A DNA stretch of 21,838 bases from Planctomycetota bacterium (GTDB lineage: Bacteria; Planctomycetota; Planctomycetia; Planctomycetales; Planctomycetaceae): assembly GCA_024278285.1 (NCBI GenBank), contig JAJRTM010000180.1, positions 1 to 21,838 of the forward strand. The letters are read 5' to 3'. The translations under genes were made by a program, and so were the position numbers. The notes under the pieces were generated by a model. The model ran no database searches. It saw only the letters and a list, made by a program, of their open reading frames with translations, and was not told the DNA's origin. Of this stretch, positions 1 to 8,583 are shown piece by piece; the stretch's first letter is position 1, and each line of letters starts with the position of its first letter.

Positions 1-26
1 CAATTGCCACGACATAAATTTCAGCC

Positions 27-62
27 GCAAGGGTTTTGGCCCAATTCACAAAAAACCCTTGC
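27..62. repeat. Perfect 11-bp inverted repeat
   Basis: The arm gcaagggtttt (27-37) is repeated inverted as aaaacccttgc (52-62), with a 14-base loop. There is no T-run on either side, so it is not a convincing intrinsic terminator. It lies just beyond the truncated transposase and could be a relic of a mobile element end. This is a sequence observation only. Confidence 0.5.
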
Positions 63-118
63 ACCCAAGATCGAAAGAATAGCAACTTCACACAATAATA
101 ACAGAGTAAAATACTTTA

Positions 119-583
119 TCAGCAAGCCCTACGTAAATATTCTTCAATCGTGCGTAGCTGATACCGCGGCTGCGCGATCATCAAAAAAACACAAACCAAA
201 GCAATCGCCACAAGTCCTTTAATAACAAGCAACAGTGCCATTCGTGACTGCAACCATTGATTAAAGCAGGCTTGAAACGCTTGCGGATTGACCGTCATTA
301 ATACCCGTCGGTAGACATCTTTTTTCGGCACTCCATGAGGCAGCGGCAGTATTTGAGAGAGCCATTCTTCTTTGTTGCTCGCCCAAAGAGCAATCGCAGT
401 CGGCCCACCCGCTCCGGCTAACATTGCCATGATCGTTATCATAATCACACTCTTCAGCGGATGCCGTCGATTCACTTCAGATCGCGGATCTTCCAGCGAT
501 CCAAAATGTGAAAGCAAGTCCTCAACATCAATTTCAAATTCCCGATTTTTCATTGCCGCCATCATCAATCCACCTTGAAACAT
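119..583 (-). pseudogene. ISAs1-family transposase, N-terminal fragment
   Basis: Only the N-terminal part of an ISAs1-family (DDE) transposase remains. The protein shows the family's opening domain: a 'HFGSLEDPR' motif, a hydrophobic helix with 'MAMLAGAGGPTAI', then 'KEEWLSQILPLPHGVP' and 'NPQAFQACFNQWLQS'. In intact members the next part is the 'IDGKTLR' catalytic core, and the family is about 370 residues long. Here the frame runs instead into about 40 unrelated hydrophobic residues and stops, so the catalytic domain is missing and the gene is dead. The likely true start is one of the internal Met codons before 'KNREFEIDVEDLL' rather than the first one. An IS3-like terminus abuts the 5' end at 586, so this is nested IS debris. 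Confidence 0.8.
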
Positions 584-585
584 TT

Positions 586-640
586 TGTAGTGGACCCCAA
601 TCGTTGGACAGCTTTTAGGTTACTTTAAGCTCATTTTGAT
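586..640 (-). mobile_element. IS3-like element end (remnant)
   Basis: The stretch from 586 starts TGTAGTGGACCCC and continues with a TTGGACAG motif at 603-610. This is the typical look of an IS3-family terminus (TG start, repeated TGGAC). On the minus strand a short frame reading SLGNFKMNKSK ends in TGA at 631-633, about 45 bases before the terminus. That is where an IS3 orfB normally ends relative to its right end, but a stop codon lies immediately upstream of this frame, so no transposase survives. The assignment rests on motif appearance and is tentative. Confidence 0.4.
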
Positions 641-700
641 TTGTTCATCTTGAAGTTCCCCAAAGATTAGCTACTAAATTCTACGAAGACCCCGTAATGC

Positions 701-1975
701 TTATATGGAATACACCGTTCGTCCTCTCGAAAGCACGATTGAAGGATCTTTAGAAGAAGAAAATATATCTTCGAGTATACTGATTCCATTACCGCCCGGT
801 TTCGCTTCTGATTCCCATAGGAGAATGTTCGCAAACATACCTTTCGAAACTACTCCATACTGATTCGTAAGATTAAGAGCCTTGGCTGCATTGTATGTGA
901 CTCCGCATAGAATCTCTGCTGATGACATTTTCATCTGCGATGCGGCTAAAAGCGTAGGTAACTGCAACCCTATTTGTGGGGAAGATCCAGGATTGAAATC
1001 ACTTGCAATGGCGACGATACATCCAGCATCGATTAAACTTCGTGCATTGGCATATTGTAGGTTCAAATATAGAGAAACTGTTGGTAGAACAGTGGCAACG
1101 GTGTCAGTTGCCGCCAAAATTTTAATTGCAGCAGGATTCATGTTCTCCAAGTGATCAATCGAAGTTGCCCCCATTTGCGCAAACTGCGAAGCTGAGCCAT
1201 TATCTGAAAGTTGATCACAATGCACTTTGAACGAAAGGCCTCTCTTTTGAGCAGATTTGTAGAACAACTCAGCAGTAGTGTTAGAGAAAAATCCTTTTTC
1301 AGGGAATGCATCAACGAAAGTTGCGAGCTTACGCTTAGCGATAATATCGAGAACGTCTGTCATCTCTTTAAGATATATTTGCTCTGACTTTTTTTCAGGA
1401 AGGGCATGCAGTGCCAGGTAAGTTGAAACAACACCTGGTATTTTATTTTGCGTTTTTATGAGTTCCAGTAGTTCAAGCAAACGAAGTTCTTCAGTGGCAC
1501 TTCCAGAGTAGCCCGTTTTGATTTCAACAACAGTGACACCTTTACGTAGCATGCCATTCAAAGATGACTTGCATTTATCAATAAGCCGCTCATTTATTGC
1601 CTGCTGAGTACTCTCTACAGAGCAGTAAATACCTCTGCCTTTTGCTGCAATACGTTGATAATCGTCTCCGGCCCATCTCGCAAAATGTTCGTCCCCACGG
1701 CTTCCCGAAAAAAGAGTATGAGTATGAGAGTCAATAAATCCATATGTGGCGTACAGACCAGTCGCATCAAACGAACCTTTTTGAACAGCAGCAACTTTCT
1801 GTTTCTCTACGCTAACAATCTTACCCTCATCGCATGTAATGTCTACCGGTCCGGGAATGAAGCCACAGTCACTTTTTTGAGGTTTACGCCCCCCTTTAGC
1901 CGCAAATCCAATTCCGGTAAAGAGACCAGCCAGGCCACAGATTTTTTTTGGTGTTTGGAATGCCATGCCTTGCAC
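701..1975 (-). CDS. hutI: Imidazolonepropionase (HutI-like)
   Basis: Third step of histidine degradation: hydrolysis of 4-imidazolone-5-propionate to N-formimino-L-glutamate in the cytoplasm. The protein is a 424-residue amidohydrolase-superfamily member. The metal-binding HTH pair is at H84/H86 in 'GFIDSHTHTLFSGSR', followed by a HutI-like 'VDAFPEKGFFS', 'KVHCDQLSDNG', 'SIDHLE' and the signature 'ASDFNPGSSP'. The middle motif normally reads VD-x-F-C-E; here Cys is Pro. The N-terminal sandwich is also divergent ('LFTGIGFAAKGGRKP'), so this is a diverged HutI subgroup. Start chosen is GTG at 1975 because AAGGA sits 6 bases upstream; an ATG three codons later is possible but its spacing to that site would be 15. 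The GTG shares one base with the hutU stop, implying translational coupling. It is the last gene of the operon. Confidence 0.88.
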   Translation of the reverse strand: MQGMAFQTPKKICGLAGLFTGIGFAAKGGRKPQKSDCGFIPGPVDITCDEGKIVSVEKQKVAAVQKGSFDATGLYATYGFIDSHTHTLFSGSRGDEHFARWAGDDYQRIAAKGRGIYCSVESTQQAINERLIDKCKSSLNGMLRKGVTVVEIKTGYSGSATEELRLLELLELIKTQNKIPGVVSTYLALHALPEKKSEQIYLKEMTDVLDIIAKRKLATFVDAFPEKGFFSNTTAELFYKSAQKRGLSFKVHCDQLSDNGSASQFAQMGATSIDHLENMNPAAIKILAATDTVATVLPTVSLYLNLQYANARSLIDAGCIVAIASDFNPGSSPQIGLQLPTLLAASQMKMSSAEILCGVTYNAAKALNLTNQYGVVSKGMFANILLWESEAKPGGNGISILEDIFSSSKDPSIVLSRGRTVYSI

Positions 1976-3654
1976 TATAATTCCTTATTCAACATTGGCA
2001 TCTTTATTCCGGTCCTTTCGGCAAACCGCTTTGCTGTTTCGTAACCAGCATCAGCATGCCTGATCACCCCGGTGGCTGGATCAGACCTTAGTACACGCCT
2101 GAGTCTTACTTCGGCTTCCGGTGTCCCATCTGCGACAATAACCATTCCAGCATGTTGACTGTAGCCCACGCCGACGCCCCCTCCTTGATGAATACTTACC
2201 CACGAAGCACCGTTTACTGAATTAATCAAAGCATTGAGTAGCGGCCAATCGGCAACTGCATCTGAGCCATCTTTCATCTGCTCAGTTTCACGATTGGGAG
2301 AAGCAACGCTTCCACAGTCAAGGTGGTCACGCCCTATTACAATTGGTGCTGTGACTTTCCCATCTCTTACCAGGGAATTGAACAATGCCCCTGCCTCTTC
2401 TCGCTGACCATATTTTAGCCAACAGATCCTAGCAGGCAAACCTTGAAATTGAATGTGAGGGACACCATGCTTTAGCCAATTGACAAGCATCTGGTCTTCG
2501 GGGAACAATTTAAGCAATGCTTGGTCAGTAACAAATATATCTTGAGGATCTCCACTCAAAGCAACCCAACGAAATGGTCCATATCCTTTACAAAACATCG
2601 GTCGGATGTATTCAGGAACGAATCCCGGAATATTGAATGCATCGTGACAACCACCCTCCTTAGCGAAAGCTCGAATATTATTTCCATAATCGAATACGGT
2701 AGAGCCTTGCGATTTAAAGTACAATAATAAAGAAACGTGCCTTGCCATCGTCTCAAGAGAGAGTCGCATGTACTCATCTGCTTGTTCAATACGCAATAAC
2801 TCAGCTTCTTCCAAAGAGATACTATTGGGAATATAACCATTTAATGGATCATGAGCACTGGTTTGATCAGTCAGCACATCGATGATGATGCAATGCAATT
2901 TGATATACTCTAGGACGTCAACGACATTACCTACCAGGCCAATGGAAAATGCAGACTTTTGAGATGAATGTTGGAATAATAGATCAAGTGCACTATCAAT
3001 AGAGTCGGCTACGAAATCGAGATAGCCTGTTTCAAGTCGTTTTTGAACTCTGGCTGCACATACATCGACACCTAGAAAAGCTGCGCCTGCCAATTTTGCT
3101 GCTAACGGTTGTGCTCCTCCCATACCGCCCAGTCCTCCGCTGAGTACCGTTTTACCACTCAATGGAAGTGGAGAACAATTGAAATGTTTTCTTCCGCAAG
3201 CCGAGAACGTTTCATATGTCCCCTGGAGTATCCCTTGAGTGCCAATGTAGATCCATGAACCAGCCGTCATTTGGCCGAACATCATCAGACCTGCGTTTTC
3301 CAGTTCGTCAAAATGTTTCTGTGTTGCCCATTTGGGAACAAGATTTGAATTTGCAATCAGGACTCGTGGTGCATCGATATGGGACGAAAGTATGCCCACG
3401 GGCTTGCCGCTTTGAATGAGTAATGTTTCATCAGCTTCCAGACTTTTAAGGCTCTCCAGTATTGCCTCTAAACAGAGCCAGTCGCGTGCAGCTTTACCAC
3501 GACCACCATAAACAACCAGTTCCTCTGGATTCTCGGCAACCGCAGGGTCCAGGTTGTTCTGAAGCATTCGGTAGGCTGCTTCGGCTTGCCATGTCTTACA
3601 AACTTTTTTAATGCCAGTTGGGGCAACCACTCTTCGCCAAGGAGATTTTTTCAT
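1975..3654 (-). CDS. hutU: Urocanate hydratase (urocanase)
   Basis: Second step of histidine degradation: NAD+-dependent hydration of urocanate to 4-imidazolone-5-propionate. The 559-residue length is normal for bacterial urocanase. Conserved blocks appear in order: 'VYGGRGKAARDW' near 48, 'TLLIQSGKPVG', 'NSNLVPKWA', 'GQMTAGSWIYIGTQGI', the glycine-rich NAD site 'LSGGLGGMGGAQ', the 'ARICW' block whose Cys (about residue 421) matches the family's active-site Cys, and 'DHLDCGSVASPNRETE' through 'GGGVGVGYSQHAG'. The ATG overlaps the upstream hutH stop as ATGA, so the two are translationally coupled; an AGGAG lies 11 bases upstream. The gene looks intact, with all signature regions present. Confidence 0.95.
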   Translation of the reverse strand: MKKSPWRRVVAPTGIKKVCKTWQAEAAYRMLQNNLDPAVAENPEELVVYGGRGKAARDWLCLEAILESLKSLEADETLLIQSGKPVGILSSHIDAPRVLIANSNLVPKWATQKHFDELENAGLMMFGQMTAGSWIYIGTQGILQGTYETFSACGRKHFNCSPLPLSGKTVLSGGLGGMGGAQPLAAKLAGAAFLGVDVCAARVQKRLETGYLDFVADSIDSALDLLFQHSSQKSAFSIGLVGNVVDVLEYIKLHCIIIDVLTDQTSAHDPLNGYIPNSISLEEAELLRIEQADEYMRLSLETMARHVSLLLYFKSQGSTVFDYGNNIRAFAKEGGCHDAFNIPGFVPEYIRPMFCKGYGPFRWVALSGDPQDIFVTDQALLKLFPEDQMLVNWLKHGVPHIQFQGLPARICWLKYGQREEAGALFNSLVRDGKVTAPIVIGRDHLDCGSVASPNRETEQMKDGSDAVADWPLLNALINSVNGASWVSIHQGGGVGVGYSQHAGMVIVADGTPEAEVRLRRVLRSDPATGVIRHADAGYETAKRFAERTGIKMPMLNKEL

Positions 3655-5222
3655 GAGGAAGGGGGCTCCTCTTGATTGATGATACCATAGATCGTTTCAA
3701 TATCATTTGCTAGCGGTCTATCTTCATGAAGCATTGGGACATAACTTCGGATAAAGTCTTTTGCATCCTGGATATGAGGGCCTGGTGTTAATGGAGAACG
3801 CAAATCCAATGCCTGACAGTGACAGAGGATTTCGATGGCGATAATATATCTGACCTTCTCAAGAATTTCTAAAGCGTGAAACCCCGCAATGGGAGCCATC
3901 GATACATGATCTTCCTGATCACAATTCGTCGAGATCGAATGTACGCTTGCTGGCATGCACAAGGTTCTGCACTCCGCTACAAGGGCAGCAGTTGTTACGT
4001 GAGCCATCATGAATCCGGAATTTACACCACCGTTATTCACAAGCAAATCGGGCAGTCCGGTACGAACTTTATTCATCAGTAAATTTGTTCGACGCTCTGA
4101 GATAGAGCCAAGTGTTGTAAACACTGATGAAAGTGAATCACTGATTCTTGCAGGGTAGATTGCATGAAAATTCCCACCAGACAAAACAAGATTATCATCA
4201 GGAAATAAAAGTGGATTATCGGTAATGGCGTCTAACTCGTCAGTTAAAGATGCTCGTGCTTGAACAAGCTCATCGTGAAATACGCCGTGGACCTGCGGCG
4301 CACAGCGAAGACAATAAGGATCTTGTGCCCATTGACCTGAAGTATTTTCATTAGCAATTCTGGAATCGCCTTGAAGCCATTCTCTGATATCAGATGCACA
4401 TGCTTGAGTACCAGAATGGACATGAGCACGGGCAACATGCTCACTTAATCCCTGTCTCGATGCAGCAGTTGCTTCAAACCCCATTGCTACTGCAAGATTT
4501 GCCCATTTGAGCAATCGCGTAGCTTCATGCACTGCTTTAATGGCAAGTGCCAAAGATAAATGTGTCCCATTTACAAGTGAAAGCCCTTCCTTGGGGCCAA
4601 GTTGAAGTGGCTCTTGTCCAATCAAATCCAACGCTACCGGAGCAGCAATCCGAATAAAATCTTTCCCGTCAGGCATCGTACACATTCCTTGCCCCAAAAG
4701 GGGTAAACAACAATGTGCAGCAGGAGCTAAATCGCCGGATGCCCCTACGCTTCCACGAGATGGAACACAAGCTAAAACGCCATGATTGAGTGAAGAGATG
4801 ATATCATTGAGAGTTGTCAGACGAATTCCGCTATGCCCTTTGCTGAGGGTATGCAGGCGAATGAGCCACATCGCCATAACAATATCGCGTGGAAGATCTT
4901 GTCCAACCCCTGCGGCATGTGACAGAATGATATTGCGTTGCAATTTGGATTGCTCGGCCTCGGGTATTGCCGTATGAGCAAAGTGCCCAAATCCAGTATT
5001 GACTCCATAGACAAGTTTGCGTTGTTTAATAAGAGTTGAAACAAAATCCGCTGCTATTTGAATCCGATAACTGGCGTCTTCGGTAATCTGCAAATTAAAA
5101 GTGGCTTGTGGATCAAGAGCCTGCTTTGCTACCGTCCATAATTGATCGATAGAAACATCGCAAGTTCCAATGGACCAGGAAGTTGATGCCATTTGTGATT
5201 CATGCAATTTAGCTTGGAGCAT
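3651..5222 (-). CDS. hutH: Histidine ammonia-lyase
   Basis: Deaminates L-histidine to trans-urocanate and ammonia, the first step of the hut pathway. Residue numbers below count from the upstream ATG at 5228. The Ala-Ser-Gly triad that forms the MIO cofactor is at 163-165 in 'GSVGASGDLAP', the catalytic Tyr is in 'VYGVNTGFG' (Y74), and 'ILSHAAGVG' carries the His (H104) that favours histidine over phenylalanine or tyrosine. The length of about 523 is slightly above the usual 510. The second ATG (5222) is preferred because a strong AGGAGG (5232-5237) lies 9 bases upstream; the first ATG (5228) has a spacing of only 3. Either start lies inside the end of the upstream ligase gene, and the 3' end overlaps hutU by four bases. 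This supports one polycistronic mRNA. An MIO aminomutase is the alternative, but the presence of hutU and hutI favours the lyase. Confidence 0.94.
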   Translation of the reverse strand: MLQAKLHESQMASTSWSIGTCDVSIDQLWTVAKQALDPQATFNLQITEDASYRIQIAADFVSTLIKQRKLVYGVNTGFGHFAHTAIPEAEQSKLQRNIILSHAAGVGQDLPRDIVMAMWLIRLHTLSKGHSGIRLTTLNDIISSLNHGVLACVPSRGSVGASGDLAPAAHCCLPLLGQGMCTMPDGKDFIRIAAPVALDLIGQEPLQLGPKEGLSLVNGTHLSLALAIKAVHEATRLLKWANLAVAMGFEATAASRQGLSEHVARAHVHSGTQACASDIREWLQGDSRIANENTSGQWAQDPYCLRCAPQVHGVFHDELVQARASLTDELDAITDNPLLFPDDNLVLSGGNFHAIYPARISDSLSSVFTTLGSISERRTNLLMNKVRTGLPDLLVNNGGVNSGFMMAHVTTAALVAECRTLCMPASVHSISTNCDQEDHVSMAPIAGFHALEILEKVRYIIAIEILCHCQALDLRSPLTPGPHIQDAKDFIRSYVPMLHEDRPLANDIETIYGIINQEEPPSS

Positions 5223-8200
5223 AAGCATCAGCCTCCTGTTGTGAAGAAATAGATACCCCCTGTGGAATGACTGAACTCGGTTGAATAGTGAGACCGTCTG
5301 AGATCACTACTCCCTGATGAATAACGCAATCGACTCCGATAGAACAATCTTTGCCGACTTGAACAAAACTATCCAACGCCGAAAGCGGACTAATATCCGA
5401 TCGCGGTCCAACGGAGACATAAATACCAATAACGCAACCATGTCCTACTACCGTATCATTTCCAATTTCTGTGCCTGCTCCAATCATTGCAAGGTGCCCA
5501 ATCATGCTCCGTGTTCCGATACGAATATGATCAACAAGTATCTGGCCTCCTTTTAGGGGAAGATTCGTTCCCAACGTTGCCTTGTTTGCGATATAAGCAT
5601 CTTCACCAATATGCAAAAGTGGCAAGTCCCGAATCCATGTGTCAGGATAAATGTTCCAATTAAGACTGCCTGAATAACCGAAACTGCGAAAGACAATTTT
5701 CTTCAACATTGGGAGTGATAGGATAATGTTGTAAAATGGACCGAAGTAGTAAATCGCACACCAGCACGCACCATACAACCGACGATTACGATATTTTTTC
5801 TGCAAAGTACATCTTGTAAATTGCCCCGCAGTTATCTGACCTGAATAGCATCGCCCAAGACAGCAGCAAACAAGCAGGTAGGTTAAAAAGAAAATCAGTG
5901 GACTCAAGAAACATACTGCTATCAAAGCGAATGGATCTGAAAGCAATACTAGTGGGGACAAGGCAGCAAAAGAAGCAAGAAACATCGGAGCAGTCAGGCA
6001 TATTACCTGTTGGAAATTATAGAGAAGTCTATTGCCAGATGAATTGCTGGTATCTGAAAGTGCAGCAGGGTCATCTTTTGTCCGGGACGTTGTTTCACCA
6101 TGACTTTGTTCCACGCAGGAATCAGAGGCCCAATGATGACTGCCAGATGATGTTGTATCAACTTTTAGAGTCAGTTTTGACTCAGCAAGATAATCAGCCA
6201 ACGCTCCAATTGTTTTATATTGGAGCAGAATTCCCGGTTGTATTTTCGCTGATGTGGACTTTTCAATTCTTGTAACAACATCAATGGTTGCAATGGAATC
6301 CAGCGGAAGTGAATTAAATGCTACTTCACGGTTAAGTACGGACAGAGCAATACCCTCATCGTTCGCCCAGCTTTCGATTGCATCTTTCACCACAAAGACA
6401 GCATAATCTTTTTCCCCTTGCGGATACCGTGATCCTGCTGTTGAATTGACATTTCGTTTAGCAACTCCGTCACGTTCTGATTTCTTTATCAGTTCACAAT
6501 TATTTGAAACTTCAAGCTGCAAGCAATTAAGTTCATCCTCTAAGTGTAATTTTCGACACAATTGCCGTTGCACTTTCCCGCTGGATGTCCTTGGGAATGT
6601 GGCCGGACGTACGAAAACAATATCCTTTAGGGTGACTCCAAACTGATCGAGGATTGAAGTGCGAAGTGCAGCGATTTTCTGTTTCAGGTCAGTCAGTTCA
6701 GTCGCGAATTTGTTTTTATCTTTTGCCCAGCGAACCATACTTCTGGTTCCCTCGATAACGACGACTAAACTTTCCTCAGCTTCAATTTGTACAGAAAACA
6801 CAGCACATCCGTTTGGCTCAACGAAGTCCAAATGCTGTTCAACGATCAGCTCAATGTCCTGCGGGTAGATGTTGCGACCACGAATGATGATCAGGTCTTT
6901 AAGCCGACCGGTGACATACAACTCGTCATCCCGAATAAAACCGTAGTCACCCGTGCGGAACCAATCTCGACTATCGCCAGGCAATTTCGCTTGAAATGAA
7001 GCAGTTGTTTCGTCTGGTCGATTCCAGTAACCTTTTGCAACACTTGTTCCATGAAGCCAGATTTCACCGACTTCATCTGCTTGGCGTTCGATGAATGCCT
7101 CTGGATGAACAATCCTGGCTTCCAAGTCGGGGCCAATCTGACCACAACCGACGAGTTTCTGACCTTCGTCAACACCTTTCTCAACGTCAACAATAAAGTG
7201 CCTTTCAAGAGCCAATGGATCGACAAGAGAAATTCTTGCTTCCACCAGCGGGGGACCACCGGAGACAATCAGAGTAGTCTCTGCCATCCCATAGCAGGGA
7301 AACCAGGCATTTTCATTTAGTCCACATTCTGCAAACGACTGATTAAATCTTGCCAATGTATCTGCTCGGACCGGCTCCGCCCCGTTGAATGTAATATTGA
7401 GTGACGAAAGGTCTAGCTCTTTCTTTTGTTCGTTCGTGATTTTTTTCAGGCAAAGATCATAAGCAAAGTTCGGCGCACCAATACATGTCCCGCGGAACTC
7501 AGTTACTGCACGCAACCATTCAACCGGTTCTCGCAGGAATGTATTGGGTGCCATTAGTATCGAGGGATAACCAACAAATAGCGGGGAAAGGATGCAACCG
7601 ATTAGTCCCATATCATGGAACATGGGCAACCAGGACACCATAACCGACTCCTTCGTAAAATCGAATTGCTTATGAATCCCAACTTCATTAGCAAGAAGAT
7701 TGCCATGACTGATACTGACTCCCTTGGGGGCCGAAGTTGAACCGGATGTGTATTGCAGGAAAGCAAGCTTCCCTGACTCTAACTGAGGCAGTGAATTGTG
7801 ATATTCAACAGATTTTTTATCTGTTTCAACGACAATTGAACCTGAAATGGAATTAGCGAACTCTCCCTCGACATTCCTGATAGACTCAGTCGTACAAAGC
7901 AGTAGTTTGGGATCGCAATCTTTAGCAATTGCCAATATCCTTGCAGCGTTACGATTTTTAACGGGTGGATAAGCAGGAACAGCAACAATCCCTGCATAAA
8001 GGCAACCCAGAAAAGCCTCGATGAAATCGAGCCCGGCCGGGTACATCATCAACGCTCGATCACCCGGCTTGGCATTTTCAAGCAAGACGCAAGCGATCCT
8101 TCTCGCACGCCCGTCAAGTTCTCGATACGTTATCGAGACTCGACTATCGTCCGATTCAAGAAATGTATACGCCGTCTTTTCGCCTTGAGCCTCAACATGT

Positions 8201-8310
8201 AACTGCAAGGCGTCAAGAATGGTTTCATCTGTCAACTGTTTGAAGTTCCCCAAAGTTTGTGGGCGCTGGTACGGGTTAGTGAACGTTGGGAATTTGTTCC
8301 CTTCGATCAC
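5209..8310 (-). CDS. FAAL / ACP / membrane / left-handed beta-helix fusion protein
   Basis: A 1033-residue multidomain protein. Residues ~25-590 form an acyl-AMP ligase of the fatty-acyl-AMP ligase (FAAL) type: 'YTSGSTSAPKG' (187-197) binds ATP, followed by 'FHDMGLIG' (231-238), 'YGMAE' (340-344), 'TGD' (453-455), 'GRLKDLIIIRGRNIYPQDIE' (468-487) and the catalytic Lys at K579 in 'PRTSSGK'. Residues ~635-712 are an acyl carrier domain with the phosphopantetheine Ser at S672 in 'LPLDS'. After a Ser/Thr-rich linker come about three hydrophobic segments (~768-790, 795-818, 845-870), then hexapeptide repeats of a left-handed beta-helix (~895-1020; 'IGEDAYI', 'IGTRSMIG', 'IGNDTVVG'). The C-terminal part resembles the terminal region of some NRPS-like proteins. 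The likely role is to activate a fatty acid as acyl-AMP, load it on its own ACP and pass it on at the membrane; the acceptor is unknown. The start is GTG, the only usable start in the frame after the stop at 8461-8463, with a weak ribosome site. It heads the hutHUI operon. Confidence 0.88.
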   Translation of the reverse strand: MIEGNKFPTFTNPYQRPQTLGNFKQLTDETILDALQLHVEAQGEKTAYTFLESDDSRVSITYRELDGRARRIACVLLENAKPGDRALMMYPAGLDFIEAFLGCLYAGIVAVPAYPPVKNRNAARILAIAKDCDPKLLLCTTESIRNVEGEFANSISGSIVVETDKKSVEYHNSLPQLESGKLAFLQYTSGSTSAPKGVSISHGNLLANEVGIHKQFDFTKESVMVSWLPMFHDMGLIGCILSPLFVGYPSILMAPNTFLREPVEWLRAVTEFRGTCIGAPNFAYDLCLKKITNEQKKELDLSSLNITFNGAEPVRADTLARFNQSFAECGLNENAWFPCYGMAETTLIVSGGPPLVEARISLVDPLALERHFIVDVEKGVDEGQKLVGCGQIGPDLEARIVHPEAFIERQADEVGEIWLHGTSVAKGYWNRPDETTASFQAKLPGDSRDWFRTGDYGFIRDDELYVTGRLKDLIIIRGRNIYPQDIELIVEQHLDFVEPNGCAVFSVQIEAEESLVVVIEGTRSMVRWAKDKNKFATELTDLKQKIAALRTSILDQFGVTLKDIVFVRPATFPRTSSGKVQRQLCRKLHLEDELNCLQLEVSNNCELIKKSERDGVAKRNVNSTAGSRYPQGEKDYAVFVVKDAIESWANDEGIALSVLNREVAFNSLPLDSIATIDVVTRIEKSTSAKIQPGILLQYKTIGALADYLAESKLTLKVDTTSSGSHHWASDSCVEQSHGETTSRTKDDPAALSDTSNSSGNRLLYNFQQVICLTAPMFLASFAALSPLVLLSDPFALIAVCFLSPLIFFLTYLLVCCCLGRCYSGQITAGQFTRCTLQKKYRNRRLYGACWCAIYYFGPFYNIILSLPMLKKIVFRSFGYSGSLNWNIYPDTWIRDLPLLHIGEDAYIANKATLGTNLPLKGGQILVDHIRIGTRSMIGHLAMIGAGTEIGNDTVVGHGCVIGIYVSVGPRSDISPLSALDSFVQVGKDCSIGVDCVIHQGVVISDGLTIQPSSVIPQGVSISSQQEADAYAPS

Positions 8311-8583
8311 CCTTGAAGGATTTGCCTTCGCCGGAGTTGGACACTCACGATGAGCTGGTGACTGACGCCTGGTGGAGATGTAAGAAAATTCGGACTTTGC
8401 CTTTGTTGGTGAGGGGAGAGCTTCGCTACGCTCTCCCTCGCTTCTCGAATCCCCCGGGGCTTAAATAGCCAAAAGAATGCAATCGCTCTCGATTGTAAAA
8501 CAAGGCGTTCTAGAGACAGTCTATTTACCTCAATCACAAAATGGAAATTTGATAAATCAACGTCTATAATTCAGTCTCTCGCA
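8311..8583. other. Leader region of the ligase-hut operon
   Basis: This 273-base gap lies between the small gene at 8584 and the ligase start and should hold the operon promoter if the operon is transcribed independently. I see no convincing -35/-10 pair or operator. It contains the hairpin at 8414-8437. The ligase frame is open upstream to a stop at 8461-8463 but has no further start codon. Confidence 0.4.
8414..8437. repeat. Hairpin-forming inverted repeat
   Basis: gggagagc (8414-8421) and gctctccc (8430-8437) form a perfect 8-bp stem around an 8-base loop, and the flanking bases nearly extend it. No T-run follows. It resembles small intergenic palindromic repeats and lies about 100 bases upstream of the ligase start, in its presumed 5' leader. 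Confidence 0.5.

Noticed and set aside
4..222. 72-codon plus-strand frame at the left edge
   Set aside because: Low-complexity basic sequence over transposon debris with no family features.
1655..2044. 129-codon plus-strand frame across hutI and hutU
   Set aside because: Antisense to two well-supported hut genes; no motif and no ribosome site.
5898..6275. 125-codon plus-strand frame inside the ligase gene
   Set aside because: Antisense to the ligase linker and membrane region; no family resemblance.
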